Assembly: GCF_000342005.1 (NCBI RefSeq)
Contig: NZ_AOHO01000067.1
Location: 1-64,000 of the forward strand
Length of the DNA stretch: 64,000 bases
Direction: 5' to 3'
From: Amycolatopsis decaplanina DSM 44594
Lineage (GTDB): Bacteria; Actinomycetota; Actinomycetes; Mycobacteriales; Pseudonocardiaceae
The stretch's first letter is position 1; the number at the start of each line of letters is the position of its first letter. Below are positions 9,492-17,388 of the stretch, one piece after another. The notes under the pieces were generated by a model. The model was given only the letters and a program-made list of their open reading frames with translations. It searched no databases and was not told the origin of the DNA. A program made the position numbers and the translations under genes.

Positions 9492-9524
9492 ACGCTTGAC
9501 AAAGCGTTGGGCCGACCGCACGAT
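9491..9524 (+). promoter_or_regulatory. Promoter with overlapping inverted repeat
   Basis: TTGACA (9496-9501) and CACGAT (9519-9524), spaced 17 bases, form a plausible sigma-70-type promoter for the GntR/asparagine operon. The -35 box lies in the centre of a perfect inverted repeat, AACGCTT-GACA-AAGCGTT (9491-9508). It could be an operator for the GntR protein or a short terminator for the upstream esterase. A second inverted repeat, CTGTCTG-ACAGC-CAGACAG (9539-9557), sits over the first codons of the regulator gene. Confidence 0.5.
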
Positions 9525-9532
9525 TCCGTCTC

Positions 9533-10261
9533 ATGAACCTGTCTGACAGCCAGACAGCCGGACACGGTGGTCCAAGACGCGTCAGCGCGATGGAGGCCGT
9601 TCTGGCCCACCTCCGCGGCGCCATCGAGCGCGGCGATTACCCCGTCGGCCAGAAGCTGCCGTCGGAATCCGCGCTCGGCAAGGAGTTCGAGGTCAGCCGT
9701 TCGGTCGTCCGCGAAGCACTACGGGGGCTGCAGGCGCTCGGGCTCACCGTGTCCAAAACGGGCAAAGGGACTTTCGTGACCGCCACCGGGCCGGTCGAGA
9801 ACCCCACCTTCGGGACCTACTCGGCCCGCGACCTGTTCGAAGTCCGGCGGCATGTCGAGATCCCCGTCGCCGGGTACGCGGCCGTGCGCCGCAGCACCGA
9901 CGACCTGGACCTGCTCGGCCACCTCGTCGAGCGAATGGACCTCGAAACCGACAACACCGCGTGGGTGGCGCTGGACTCGCTGTTCCACATCACCATCGCC
10001 CAGGCCTCGGGCAACCCGGTGTTCGGCAAGGTCATCGAAGAGATCCGGGACGCGCTGGCCCGCCAGTCGTCCTTTCTCAACCAATTGGGGGACCGTCGGA
10101 CCCGCTCGAACACCGAGCACCGTGAGATCGTCACCGCCATCGCCGCCGGCTCCGAAGCCGACGCCGTCGCGGCGATGACCTCCCATCTCGAACACGTCGA
10201 GAACGCGCTCACCACCATCGTGCGGCCGAGCCACACGACGCACCAGAACAAGGACGACTGA
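9533..10261 (+). CDS. GntR-family (FadR/FCD) transcriptional regulator
   Basis: A 242-residue regulator with an N-terminal winged helix (residues about 20-85: LRGAIERGDYPVGQKLPSES, FEVSRSVVREALRGLQ, GKGTFV) and a C-terminal all-helical FCD ligand domain (FEVRRHVEIPVAGYAA, FHITIAQASGNPVF, EHREIVTAI, with histidines that usually bind metal). It directly precedes the asparagine permease, asparaginase and aspartase genes, with only 4 bases before the permease. It most likely controls that operon in response to asparagine, aspartate or a related acid; this is inference from position. The start at 9533 lacks a strong ribosome site, so an internal start (for example at the VSAMEAV segment) is possible. 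Confidence 0.88.
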   Translation: MNLSDSQTAGHGGPRRVSAMEAVLAHLRGAIERGDYPVGQKLPSESALGKEFEVSRSVVREALRGLQALGLTVSKTGKGTFVTATGPVENPTFGTYSARDLFEVRRHVEIPVAGYAAVRRSTDDLDLLGHLVERMDLETDNTAWVALDSLFHITIAQASGNPVFGKVIEEIRDALARQSSFLNQLGDRRTRSNTEHREIVTAIAAGSEADAVAAMTSHLEHVENALTTIVRPSHTTHQNKDD

Positions 10262-10265
10262 CATC

Positions 10266-11705
10266 GTGACCGAACAGACCCTCAGCGCGGACGGCAAATC
10301 CGCGCCGGTGCCCGCCGACGCCGGTGACGCCGGCTACGACAAGGCGCTGAAGCCCCGCCACGTCAACATGATCGCGATCGGCGGCGCCATCGGAACCGGC
10401 CTGTTCCTCGGCGCGGGCGGCAGGCTCGCGCAGGCGGGCCCGGCCCTGGCGATCGTGTACGCGGTCTGCGGCCTTTTCGCGTTCTTCGTGGTGCGCTCGC
10501 TCGGCGAGCTCATCCTGTACCGCCCCTCCTCCGGCGCCTTCGTCTCCTACGCCCGGGAATTCATGGGTGAGAAGGGCGCTTTCGTCGCGGGCTGGATGCA
10601 CTTCCTGAACTGGTCGACGACCGGTATCGCGGACATCACCGCGATCGCGCTCTACGCGCATTTCTGGTCGTTCTTCACACCGATCCCGCAATGGGTGCTG
10701 GCGCTCGTCGCGCTCGCGGTGGTGCTGGCGCTGAACATGGTTTCGGTGAAACTGTTCGGCGAGATGGAGTTCTGGTTCGCCATCATCAAGGTCGCCGCGC
10801 TGGTGACCTTCATGGGGATCGGGATCTTCCTGCTGGTCACGCAGCAGCCGATCGACGGCAACACGCCGGGCTTCTCGCTGATCTCCGATCACGGCGGGAT
10901 CTTCCCGGCGGGTGTGCTGCCGATGGTGCTGATCGTCCAGGGCGTCGTGTTCGCCTACGCCTCGGTCGAACTGGTCGGCGTCGCCGCCGGTGAGACGGAG
11001 AACCCCCGCAAGATCATGCCGAAGGCGATCAACTCGATCATGTGGCGGATCGGGATCTTCTACGTCGGCTCGGTGATCCTGCTGACGATGCTGATGCCGT
11101 GGGACGCCTACTCGAAGCAGGAGAGCCCGTTCGTCACCGTGCTCTCGCACATCGGCGTGCCGCAGGCGGGCAACGTGATGAACCTGGTGGTGCTGACGGC
11201 GGCGCTGTCCAGCCTGAACTCGGGCCTCTACTCCACCGGCCGCATCCTGCGGTCGATGTCGCTGGCCGGATCCGCGCCGAAGTTCACCGGCGTGATGAAC
11301 AAGAACCACGTGCCCTACGGCGGCATCCTGCTCACCTCCGCGGTCTGCGTGGTCGGGGTCGGCCTGAACGCCGTCGTGCCGAGCCAGGCCTTCGAAATCG
11401 TGCTGAACTTCGCCGCCGTCGGCATCCTCGGCACCTGGGCGATCATCGTGCTGTCCCATCTGCTGTTCGTGCGCAAGGCCAACCGCGGCGAGGTCGAGCG
11501 CCCGTCGTACCGCCTGCCGTTCTCGCCCTACACCGAGATCGCGACGCTGATCTTCCTCGCCGCGGTCGTGGTGCTGATGGGCTTCGACGAGACCGGCCGG
11601 ATCACCCTGTACTGCCTGCCGATCATCGGGCTCGCGCTGGTGGCGGGCTGGTTCGGGGTGCGCAAGCGGATCAACATGGACGTCTTCGAAAAGACGAAGC
11701 TGTGA
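10266..11705 (+). CDS. ansP: Asparagine/amino acid permease (APC family)
   Basis: A 479-residue amino acid permease of the AAT/APC group, close in pattern to L-asparagine and GABA permeases. After a short soluble N-terminus, the signature KPRHVNMIAIGGAIGTGLFLGAG marks helix 1, and about 12 hydrophobic segments follow. FAYASVELVGVAAGETENPRKIMPKAI is the conserved helix 6 and following loop. It starts with GTG 4 bases after the regulator stop and overlaps the asparaginase start (GTGA), so it belongs to one operon. Asparagine as substrate is inferred from the neighbours; the family also carries other amino acids. Confidence 0.88.
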   Translation: MTEQTLSADGKSAPVPADAGDAGYDKALKPRHVNMIAIGGAIGTGLFLGAGGRLAQAGPALAIVYAVCGLFAFFVVRSLGELILYRPSSGAFVSYAREFMGEKGAFVAGWMHFLNWSTTGIADITAIALYAHFWSFFTPIPQWVLALVALAVVLALNMVSVKLFGEMEFWFAIIKVAALVTFMGIGIFLLVTQQPIDGNTPGFSLISDHGGIFPAGVLPMVLIVQGVVFAYASVELVGVAAGETENPRKIMPKAINSIMWRIGIFYVGSVILLTMLMPWDAYSKQESPFVTVLSHIGVPQAGNVMNLVVLTAALSSLNSGLYSTGRILRSMSLAGSAPKFTGVMNKNHVPYGGILLTSAVCVVGVGLNAVVPSQAFEIVLNFAAVGILGTWAIIVLSHLLFVRKANRGEVERPSYRLPFSPYTEIATLIFLAAVVVLMGFDETGRITLYCLPIIGLALVAGWFGVRKRINMDVFEKTKL

Positions 11706-12664
11706 TCCCCGAGATCCGCGTTCCCGCCCACGAACCGCTGGTGCACCTCCTCCGCGACGGAATGGTCGAGGGGGTGCACCACGGTTCGGCCGTGGTGCTC
11801 GCCCCCGACGGCCGGGTGCTGTTCTCCGCGGGTGACATCGAAGCGGCGTTCTATCCGCGTTCGGCGGCGAAACCCCTGCAGGCCACGGCGATGGCGCGGC
11901 TCGGGGTCGACCTGAGCGCCGCCGGGTTCGCCGTCGGCGCGGCCAGCCACTCCGGCGAGGAGATCCACCTGGCCGAGGTGCTCAAGACCCTCGACGGCGC
12001 CGGGCTCACCGCGGAAGACCTGCGGACGCCGGAAGACCTCCCGTTCGACCCGGTCGAGCGCGACGCCTGGGTCGCTTCGGGACGGGCCGCTTCGAGGGTG
12101 GCGCACAACTGTTCCGGCAAGCACGCGGCGATGCTCGCGACCTGCCGCCTGCACGGATGGTCCACAAAGGACTACCTGGATCCGGGGCACCCGTTGCAGC
12201 GGGCGATCGCGGAATGCGTCGAGGACCTGACCGGGCAGCGGATCCCGAAGGTCGCCGTCGACGGCTGTGGTGCTCCCCTGTTCGCGGTCTCGCTGCGCGG
12301 GCTCGCCCGCGCGGTCGGCAAGATCGCCGCGTCGGCGCCGGGGACACCGGAAAGCCTCGTCGCCGAAGGGATCCGGCAGCATCCGGAACTGGTCGCCGGT
12401 ACCCGGCGCGACGTCACCGCGCTCATGCGCGCGGTGCCCGGCCTGATCGCCAAGGACGGTTTCGAAGCCGTCCAGGTAGCCGCGCTGGCGGACGGCACGG
12501 CGATCGCGATCAAGATCGCCGACGGCGGCGATCGCGCACGGCGGCCGGTGCTCGCCGCCGCACTTACGCTGTGCGGTGTCGAGCAAGACGTAGTGAAGCC
12601 GTTCGCCGGAACCGACGGCCTGCGTGTGACGGGCGCGCTGGCCGAACTCCACCTCGCGGCCTGA
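11702..12664 (+). CDS. Asparaginase II family protein
   Basis: A 320-residue member of the asparaginase II family (the Rhizobium etli-type, unrelated to E. coli AnsB), expected to hydrolyse L-asparagine to aspartate and ammonia in the cytoplasm. Family blocks visible are VHHGSAVVLAPDGRVLFSAGD, FYPRSAAKPLQA, GAASHSGEEIHL, and HNCSGKHAAMLATC, which holds residues conserved at the active site. The GTG at 11702 overlaps the permease stop, indicating translational coupling. Its position between an asparagine-type permease and aspartase fits a complete catabolic route. Confidence 0.93.
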   Translation: MIPEIRVPAHEPLVHLLRDGMVEGVHHGSAVVLAPDGRVLFSAGDIEAAFYPRSAAKPLQATAMARLGVDLSAAGFAVGAASHSGEEIHLAEVLKTLDGAGLTAEDLRTPEDLPFDPVERDAWVASGRAASRVAHNCSGKHAAMLATCRLHGWSTKDYLDPGHPLQRAIAECVEDLTGQRIPKVAVDGCGAPLFAVSLRGLARAVGKIAASAPGTPESLVAEGIRQHPELVAGTRRDVTALMRAVPGLIAKDGFEAVQVAALADGTAIAIKIADGGDRARRPVLAAALTLCGVEQDVVKPFAGTDGLRVTGALAELHLAA

Positions 12665-12674
12665 GGAGCCTTCG

Positions 12675-14063
12675 ATGCATCGCGTGGAACACGATCTGCT
12701 GGGGGACAAAGAAGTCCCGGCCGACGCCTACTGGGGTGTGCACACCGCCCGCGCCAGGGAGAACTTCCCCATCACCGGCACCGCGATCTCCGCGTACCCG
12801 CATCTGATCGCGGCGCTCGCCTCGGTCAAGGAGGCCGCCGCCCGCGCCAACGCCGACCTCGGCCTGCTGGAGCCGGACGTCGCCGACGCCATTTGCCGGG
12901 CGTGCCGCGAGATCCGGGAGGGCGCGCTGCACGAGGAGTTCGTCGTCGACGTCATCCAGGGCGGCGCGGGCACCTCGACGAACATGAACGCCAACGAGGT
13001 GATCGCGAACCGCGCGCTCGAACTGCTCGGGCACGAGAAGGGCGACTACGCTCGCGTACACCCGAATGAGCACGTGAACCTCGGCCAGTCGACCAATGAC
13101 GCGTACCCGACCGCGGTCAACGTCGCGACGATCATCGCCGTGCGCGAACTGGCCGAGGCGATGATCGTGCTGGAGCAGGCTTTCGCCGCCAAGGCCGTCG
13201 AGTTCCAAGAACTGCTGAAGATGGGCCGGACCCAGTTGCAGGACGCCGTCCCGATGACGCTGGGGCAGGAATTCGGCACCTACGCGGTCATGCTCGGCGA
13301 AGACCGGCTGCGGCTCACCGAGGCGGTGGCGTTGCTGCACGAGATCAACCTCGGGGCGACAGCGATCGGCACGGGCCTCAACGCCGCGCCCGGATACGCC
13401 GAAGCCGCCGTCGCGCACCTGCGAGAGATCACCGGGCTGCCCGTCGAGACCGCGGCCGACCTGGTCGAGGCGACGCAGGACTGCGGCGCCTTCGTGCACC
13501 TTTCCGGTGTGCTCAAGCGGATCGCGGTGAAGCTCTCGAAGAGCTGCAACGATCTGCGGCTGCTCTCGTCCGGCCCTCGGGCGGGGCTCAACGAGATCAA
13601 CCTGCCACCGGTGCAGGCCGGGTCGTCGATCATGCCCGGCAAGATCAACCCGGTGATCCCCGAGGTGGTCAACCAGGTCGCTTTCGAGGTGATCGGCAAC
13701 GACGTCGCCGTCACGATGGCGGCCGAGGCAGGGCAGTTACAGCTCAACGCGTTCGAGCCGCTGATCCTGCACTCGCTTTCGGAGAGCATCACGCATCTGC
13801 GGTCGGCCTGCCTGGTGCTGGCGGAGCGGTGCGTTTCCGGGATCACCGCGAACGCCGACGTGATGCGGGGCTACGTCGAGAACTCGATCGGGCTGGTGAC
13901 CGCGCTGAACCCGAGCATCGGATACGCGGCGGCGACCGAGATCGCCAAGGAGGCGCTCGAGACCGGGCGCGGGGTGGCTGAACTCGTCGTCGAAAAGGGG
14001 CTTCTGCCCGCCGAGGAACTGGCGAAGCTGCTGAAGCCAGAGACGCTCGCCCGGCTTCACTGA
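12675..14063 (+). CDS. aspA: Aspartate ammonia-lyase (aspartase)
   Basis: A 462-residue lyase of the aspartase/fumarase superfamily that removes ammonia from aspartate to give fumarate. It begins HRVEHDLLGDKEVPADAYWGVHT, typical of aspartases. It carries GGAGTSTNMNANEVIANRAL and HVNLGQSTNDAYPTA, which form parts of the substrate site, and the superfamily signature GSSIMPGKINPV near residue 317, whose serine is the catalytic base. It lies 10 bases after asparaginase in the same direction. A class II fumarase would look similar, but the context and the DLLGDKEVP start favour aspartase. Confidence 0.93.
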   Translation: MHRVEHDLLGDKEVPADAYWGVHTARARENFPITGTAISAYPHLIAALASVKEAAARANADLGLLEPDVADAICRACREIREGALHEEFVVDVIQGGAGTSTNMNANEVIANRALELLGHEKGDYARVHPNEHVNLGQSTNDAYPTAVNVATIIAVRELAEAMIVLEQAFAAKAVEFQELLKMGRTQLQDAVPMTLGQEFGTYAVMLGEDRLRLTEAVALLHEINLGATAIGTGLNAAPGYAEAAVAHLREITGLPVETAADLVEATQDCGAFVHLSGVLKRIAVKLSKSCNDLRLLSSGPRAGLNEINLPPVQAGSSIMPGKINPVIPEVVNQVAFEVIGNDVAVTMAAEAGQLQLNAFEPLILHSLSESITHLRSACLVLAERCVSGITANADVMRGYVENSIGLVTALNPSIGYAAATEIAKEALETGRGVAELVVEKGLLPAEELAKLLKPETLARLH

Positions 14064-14105
14064 GACCAGCGGGGTGGTACCGGGCGGTCCGCCCCGCGCC
14101 AGGGC

Positions 14106-14151
14106 CTCGTGAGTGGTAAGGACGGTTAGAACCGTCCTTACCACTCACGAG
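14106..14151. repeat. Dispersed long hairpin, copy 1 (identical to 39005-39050)
   Basis: Arms of 22 bases, perfectly complementary (14106-14127 and 14130-14151), separated by AG. The left arm begins CTCGTGAGTGG and ends ACGGTT. The same 46 bases plus two preceding bases recur exactly near 39 kb. It lies 43 bases after aspA and just upstream of the CocE-type gene, so it may terminate the asparagine operon. It has no T-run. A GC palindrome, GGGCGG-T-CCGCCC (14082-14094), sits between it and the aspA stop. Confidence 0.85.
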
Positions 14152-14172
14152 ACCGCACGAAAGGCGGCCAGC

Positions 14173-15795
14173 GTGTTCGACCGACTTCTCGACCGGTACC
14201 TCGGCCTCCCGTCGGCCGAAGGCCCCGCCCCCTCGGTGACCAAGGCGATCCCCGTCCCGATGCCCGACGGGGTCAAGCTGCTCGCGGACCGCTACGCCGT
14301 CCCGGGCGACGGGCCGCGGCCGGTGGTGCTGATCCGCACGCCGTACGGCCGCGAGGGCCTGATGGGCAAGATCTTCGGCGAGACGTTCGCGCGGCACGGA
14401 TTGCAGACGGTCCTCCAGAGCACGCGCGGGACCTTCGGCTCCGGCGGCGAGTTCCGGCCGTTCCACCTGGAGAAGGAGGACGGCCTCGCCACCGTCGCCT
14501 GGCTGCGCGAGCAGCCGTGGTGCGACGGCCGGGTCGCGATGGCGGGCGCGAGCTACCTCGGCCACACGCAGTGGGCGATCGCGCCGTACCTCGACGAGCC
14601 GCTCGAGGCGCTGTGCCTCGGCGTCACCGCTTCGGAATTCGTCTCGACCTTCTACCCCGGAGGGGTCCTCGCGGTCGACAACATGGTCTCGTGGTCGGCG
14701 CTGATCGGCCGTCAGGAGGGCCGGTTCGCCGGCCTGCCGAATCCCTGGCAGACGAAGAAGACCCGACGGGCCATGGCACATCTGCCGGTTTCCGGCGCCG
14801 ACGTCGCGGCCATCGGCAAGCAGGTGCGGTTCCTGCAGGACGTCTCCGCGCACGCCGAGCCCGGCGACGACTTCTGGGCGCCGTCGGACCACAGCGCCGA
14901 GGTCGCCGCACTGAGGACCCCGGTGACGATGGTGACCGGCTGGTACGACCTGTTCATCTCCGCCCAGCTGCGCGACTTCAAGGAACTCGCCAAGGCCGGA
15001 CGGGCACCGCGGATCACCATCGGCCCGTGGGCGCACGGCGAGCCCGCCAGCCTGAAAACCCTGCTGACCGACCAGATCGGTTTCCTCTCCGCCCATCTCC
15101 TCGGCGATCGCGCGCCACTGAGGCAGTCACCCGTGCGCCTGTACCTCCAGGGCTCCGGACGCTGGCTGGACTTCGAAAGCTGGCCGCCGGAATCCGGCGC
15201 CACCCCGTACTTCCTGCGCCCCGGCGGGCTTTCCGTGGCCGAACCAGTCGAGTCGAAGCCGGGCAGGTTCACCTTCGATCCGGCCGATCCGACGCCGGCC
15301 GTCGGCGGCCCGCTGCTGTCGGGTGTGCAGAAACAACAGGACAACAAGGACGTCGAGAAGCGGCGGGACGTCCTGCTCTTCACCGGTGACGTGCTCGAGC
15401 GCGACCTCGACGTCATCGGCGAGATCTCCGCGCTGGTGCACGTCCGGACCGACATCGGGCACGGCGACGTCTTCGTCCGGCTGTGCGATGTGGATCGTCG
15501 CGGTGTCTCCCGCAATGTCACCGACGGTATCCTCCGCCTGCGTCCCGGCAGTCTCGAGTCCGATGTGGACGGTGTGGTCGCGGCCGAGGTCCCGCTCGAC
15601 CCGACGGCCTACCGGTTCCGGCGCGGGCATCGCCTGCGATTGCAGGTCGCGGGCGGAGCGTTCCCGCGCTTCGCCCGCAACCACGGCACCGGCGAACCGG
15701 TTTTCAGCGCCGTGGACGGGAACCCCGCGCGGTTCGAGATCTTCCACGACCCCGCGCACCCGTCCCGGATCACGCTGCCGGTGTTCGAGGGGTAA
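14173..15795 (+). CDS. CocE/NonD-type hydrolase (S15 family)
   Basis: A 540-residue hydrolase with the architecture of cocaine esterase and X-Pro dipeptidyl-peptidases. The N-terminal alpha/beta hydrolase domain includes MPDGVKLLADRYAVPG, VVLIRTPYGREG and STRGTFGSGGEFRPF. The nucleophile motif is MAGASYLGHTQW, with catalytic serine in GASYLG. Further on are VTGWYDLF and GPWAHGE, which likely carry the acid and histidine. The C-terminal jelly-roll domain ends with typical LEVQVAGG-like strands (RLRLQVAGGAFPRFARNHGTG). No signal peptide is seen, so it should be cytoplasmic. GTG at 14173 is chosen because GAAAGGCGG precedes it. An upstream start at 14113 would translate the hairpin repeat and was rejected. 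Confidence 0.9.
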   Translation: MFDRLLDRYLGLPSAEGPAPSVTKAIPVPMPDGVKLLADRYAVPGDGPRPVVLIRTPYGREGLMGKIFGETFARHGLQTVLQSTRGTFGSGGEFRPFHLEKEDGLATVAWLREQPWCDGRVAMAGASYLGHTQWAIAPYLDEPLEALCLGVTASEFVSTFYPGGVLAVDNMVSWSALIGRQEGRFAGLPNPWQTKKTRRAMAHLPVSGADVAAIGKQVRFLQDVSAHAEPGDDFWAPSDHSAEVAALRTPVTMVTGWYDLFISAQLRDFKELAKAGRAPRITIGPWAHGEPASLKTLLTDQIGFLSAHLLGDRAPLRQSPVRLYLQGSGRWLDFESWPPESGATPYFLRPGGLSVAEPVESKPGRFTFDPADPTPAVGGPLLSGVQKQQDNKDVEKRRDVLLFTGDVLERDLDVIGEISALVHVRTDIGHGDVFVRLCDVDRRGVSRNVTDGILRLRPGSLESDVDGVVAAEVPLDPTAYRFRRGHRLRLQVAGGAFPRFARNHGTGEPVFSAVDGNPARFEIFHDPAHPSRITLPVFEG

Positions 15796-15843
15796 GGCGA
15801 TTGTGGCGCCTGACTGAGTCACCGGCACCTGGCCGGAGGTACG

Positions 15844-15890
15844 GCGAAAGCCACTTTCGGGACATCAGACGTCGCGAAAGTGGCTTTCGC
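15844..15890. terminator. Dispersed hairpin between convergent genes
   Basis: Perfect 16-base arms GCGAAAGCCACTTTCG (15844-15859) and CGAAAGTGGCTTTCGC (15875-15890). Each arm is itself nearly palindromic (CGAAAG-CCA-CTTTCG). It sits between the convergent CocE-type and phosphodiesterase genes and could serve both. A copy in the opposite orientation, matching at 43 of 48 positions including the loop, lies at 48335-48382. Confidence 0.85.
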
Positions 15891-15946
15891 GACCCCCTCC
15901 GGCCCCGCAAGGCCTACCGCGCTCCACCTTTGCCCTTACCCCTTTG

Positions 15947-16708
15947 TCAGGCCTGGACCGCCCGCTGGTGCGTGGTCAGCCTGCCGTCGTCGTGCAGCAC
16001 GTGGAACAGCAGTGACGGCGGCAGGTCGTAGTCGATCGGCCCGCCTTCACCCCAGGGCCTGAGGCCGTTCTCCTCCCACGGGAACAGGATGCTCGACCCG
16101 ACCGAGGGCGCCGACCGCAGCGGCACACCCGCGAACGTCGTCGACGCGGCGGTGTGGACGTGCCCGCAGAGCAGGGCCACCACCCGAGGGTGGCGCGTGA
16201 GCACCTCGGCCAGCTTGTCTTCGCCGTACTGGCGCATCGCGTCCACCAACGGCAGGCCGAGCGCGACGGGCGGATGGTGGAAGGCGATGAAAGCGGGGCC
16301 GTCGCCGTCGGTGAGAACGCCGTCCAGCCAGGTCATGGTCTCGTCGTCGAACCGCCCGTCCGGCTTGCCCGGGATGCTCGAGTCGGCCATGACGAACGTG
16401 ACGTCGCCGACGGTGTGCGCCATGTTGACCGGGGCGTCGTCCGGTGCCTGGCCGAGCAGCCCTTCGCGGAACGGACCGCGCTTGTCGTGGTTGCCGGGGC
16501 AGGTGAAGAGCGGTGTGCCGGTCTTGAACAGTTCGGCCGCGCGCCGGTACTCCTCGAGTGTGCCGTGGTCGGCGATGTCGCCGGTCACCAGGATCGCGTC
16601 GACCGGTGTCGCCAGGTTCTCCAGGTACCGCATGACCCGCGCGGTGCGTTCGTCGGCGCGTTCTCCGCCGTCGAGATGGTTGTCGCTCAGATGTGCCGTC
16701 ACGAACAT
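15947..16708 (-). CDS. Metallophosphoesterase, CpdA-like cyclic nucleotide phosphodiesterase
   Basis: A 253-residue calcineurin-type phosphoesterase. All metal-binding motifs are present: SDNHL (a D-x-H variant) at the N-terminus, VTGDIADHG, CPGNHDKRG, FHHPPV and CGHVHTAA. The order and length resemble CpdA and mycobacterial Rv0805, class III enzymes that hydrolyse cAMP and cGMP with two metal ions. Substrate specificity in this group is loose, so cyclic nucleotide hydrolysis is probable rather than certain. It lies 4 bases downstream of a GntR regulator in the same direction, so the two are likely co-transcribed. Confidence 0.85.
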   Translation of the reverse strand: MFVTAHLSDNHLDGGERADERTARVMRYLENLATPVDAILVTGDIADHGTLEEYRRAAELFKTGTPLFTCPGNHDKRGPFREGLLGQAPDDAPVNMAHTVGDVTFVMADSSIPGKPDGRFDDETMTWLDGVLTDGDGPAFIAFHHPPVALGLPLVDAMRQYGEDKLAEVLTRHPRVVALLCGHVHTAASTTFAGVPLRSAPSVGSSILFPWEENGLRPWGEGGPIDYDLPPSLLFHVLHDDGRLTTHQRAVQA

Positions 16709-16712
16709 CGTG

Positions 16713-17342
16713 TCACCCCAAGTCTTCCAGATATGCCAACGTTTTCACCCAGTTCCGCACGAGCAGCCCGGCGGCCGTCGCGAGGTCGGCGGCGCGGATC
16801 GCCTCGGTGATCCGGTGGTGCTCTTCGATACTCTCCTTGGCGCGTTCGACGCCACCGAAATAGCGCGCGTCATAGCGTTTCAGCAGCGGCTTCGTCTGCT
16901 CGAGCAGGCGCAGCAGATGCGGATTCGTGCAGCGCGAGACGAGCAGCGCGTGCCATCGATCATCCAAAGTGGACAGATTGCCCTGTCGCCCGAGTTCCAC
17001 GGTCATCTCGGCGGCGATCCGGTCCAGGCCGCCGGTGAGCACGGCGAGGTCCTGCGGCGAACTCCAGCGCAACGCGAGCGATTCCAGCTCCGCGACGAGC
17101 GGGTACAGCTGCCGGGCCTCGTCCGGATCGAACGGCGGCACGAGGAAGCCGCGGCCCGGCGCGGAGACGAGCAGGCCGCGATCGGCCAGCCCGATCAGCG
17201 CCTCGCGCAACGGGGTCCGGCTGACACCCAGTTCGCGGGCGAGGTGCACCTCGTTGATGCGGCTGTCCGCGGCGATCCGGCCGTCGAGCACGCGAGCGGT
17301 GATCTCCTCCGCGAGATCGCGTCGAAGCAGATTCCTCGTCAT
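16713..17342 (-). CDS. GntR-family (FCD) transcriptional regulator
   Basis: A 209-residue regulator: a winged-helix N-terminus (AEEITARVLDGRIAADSRINEV, LGVSRTPLREALIGLADRGLL, GRGFLVPPF) followed by a helical FCD domain (ARQLYPLVAELESLALRW, WHALLVSRCTNPHLL, EHHRITEAI). The divergent neighbour is a class V aminotransferase and only 46 bases separate the two starts, so it probably represses its own gene and that enzyme. The co-directional phosphodiesterase downstream may be part of the same transcript. The effector is not deducible. Confidence 0.88.
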   Translation of the reverse strand: MTRNLLRRDLAEEITARVLDGRIAADSRINEVHLARELGVSRTPLREALIGLADRGLLVSAPGRGFLVPPFDPDEARQLYPLVAELESLALRWSSPQDLAVLTGGLDRIAAEMTVELGRQGNLSTLDDRWHALLVSRCTNPHLLRLLEQTKPLLKRYDARYFGGVERAKESIEEHHRITEAIRAADLATAAGLLVRNWVKTLAYLEDLG

Positions 17343-17369
17343 CGGCGCAGTATTGCATGCACTTCAGCC

Positions 17370-17378
17370 ATACTGTAT
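17370..17378. promoter_or_regulatory. Candidate GntR operator
   Basis: ATACTGTAT, a perfect palindrome around one central base, lies in the 46-base space between the divergent GntR and aminotransferase genes. GntR regulators of the FadR group often bind short palindromes of the GTATAC type, so this is a reasonable but unproven operator. Confidence 0.35.
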
Positions 17379-17388
17379 TCAGTTAGGC

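Noticed and set aside
14113..14172. Earlier start for the CocE-type gene
   Set aside because: It would translate the long hairpin repeat; the GTG at 14173 has a better ribosome site and fits the family N-terminus.
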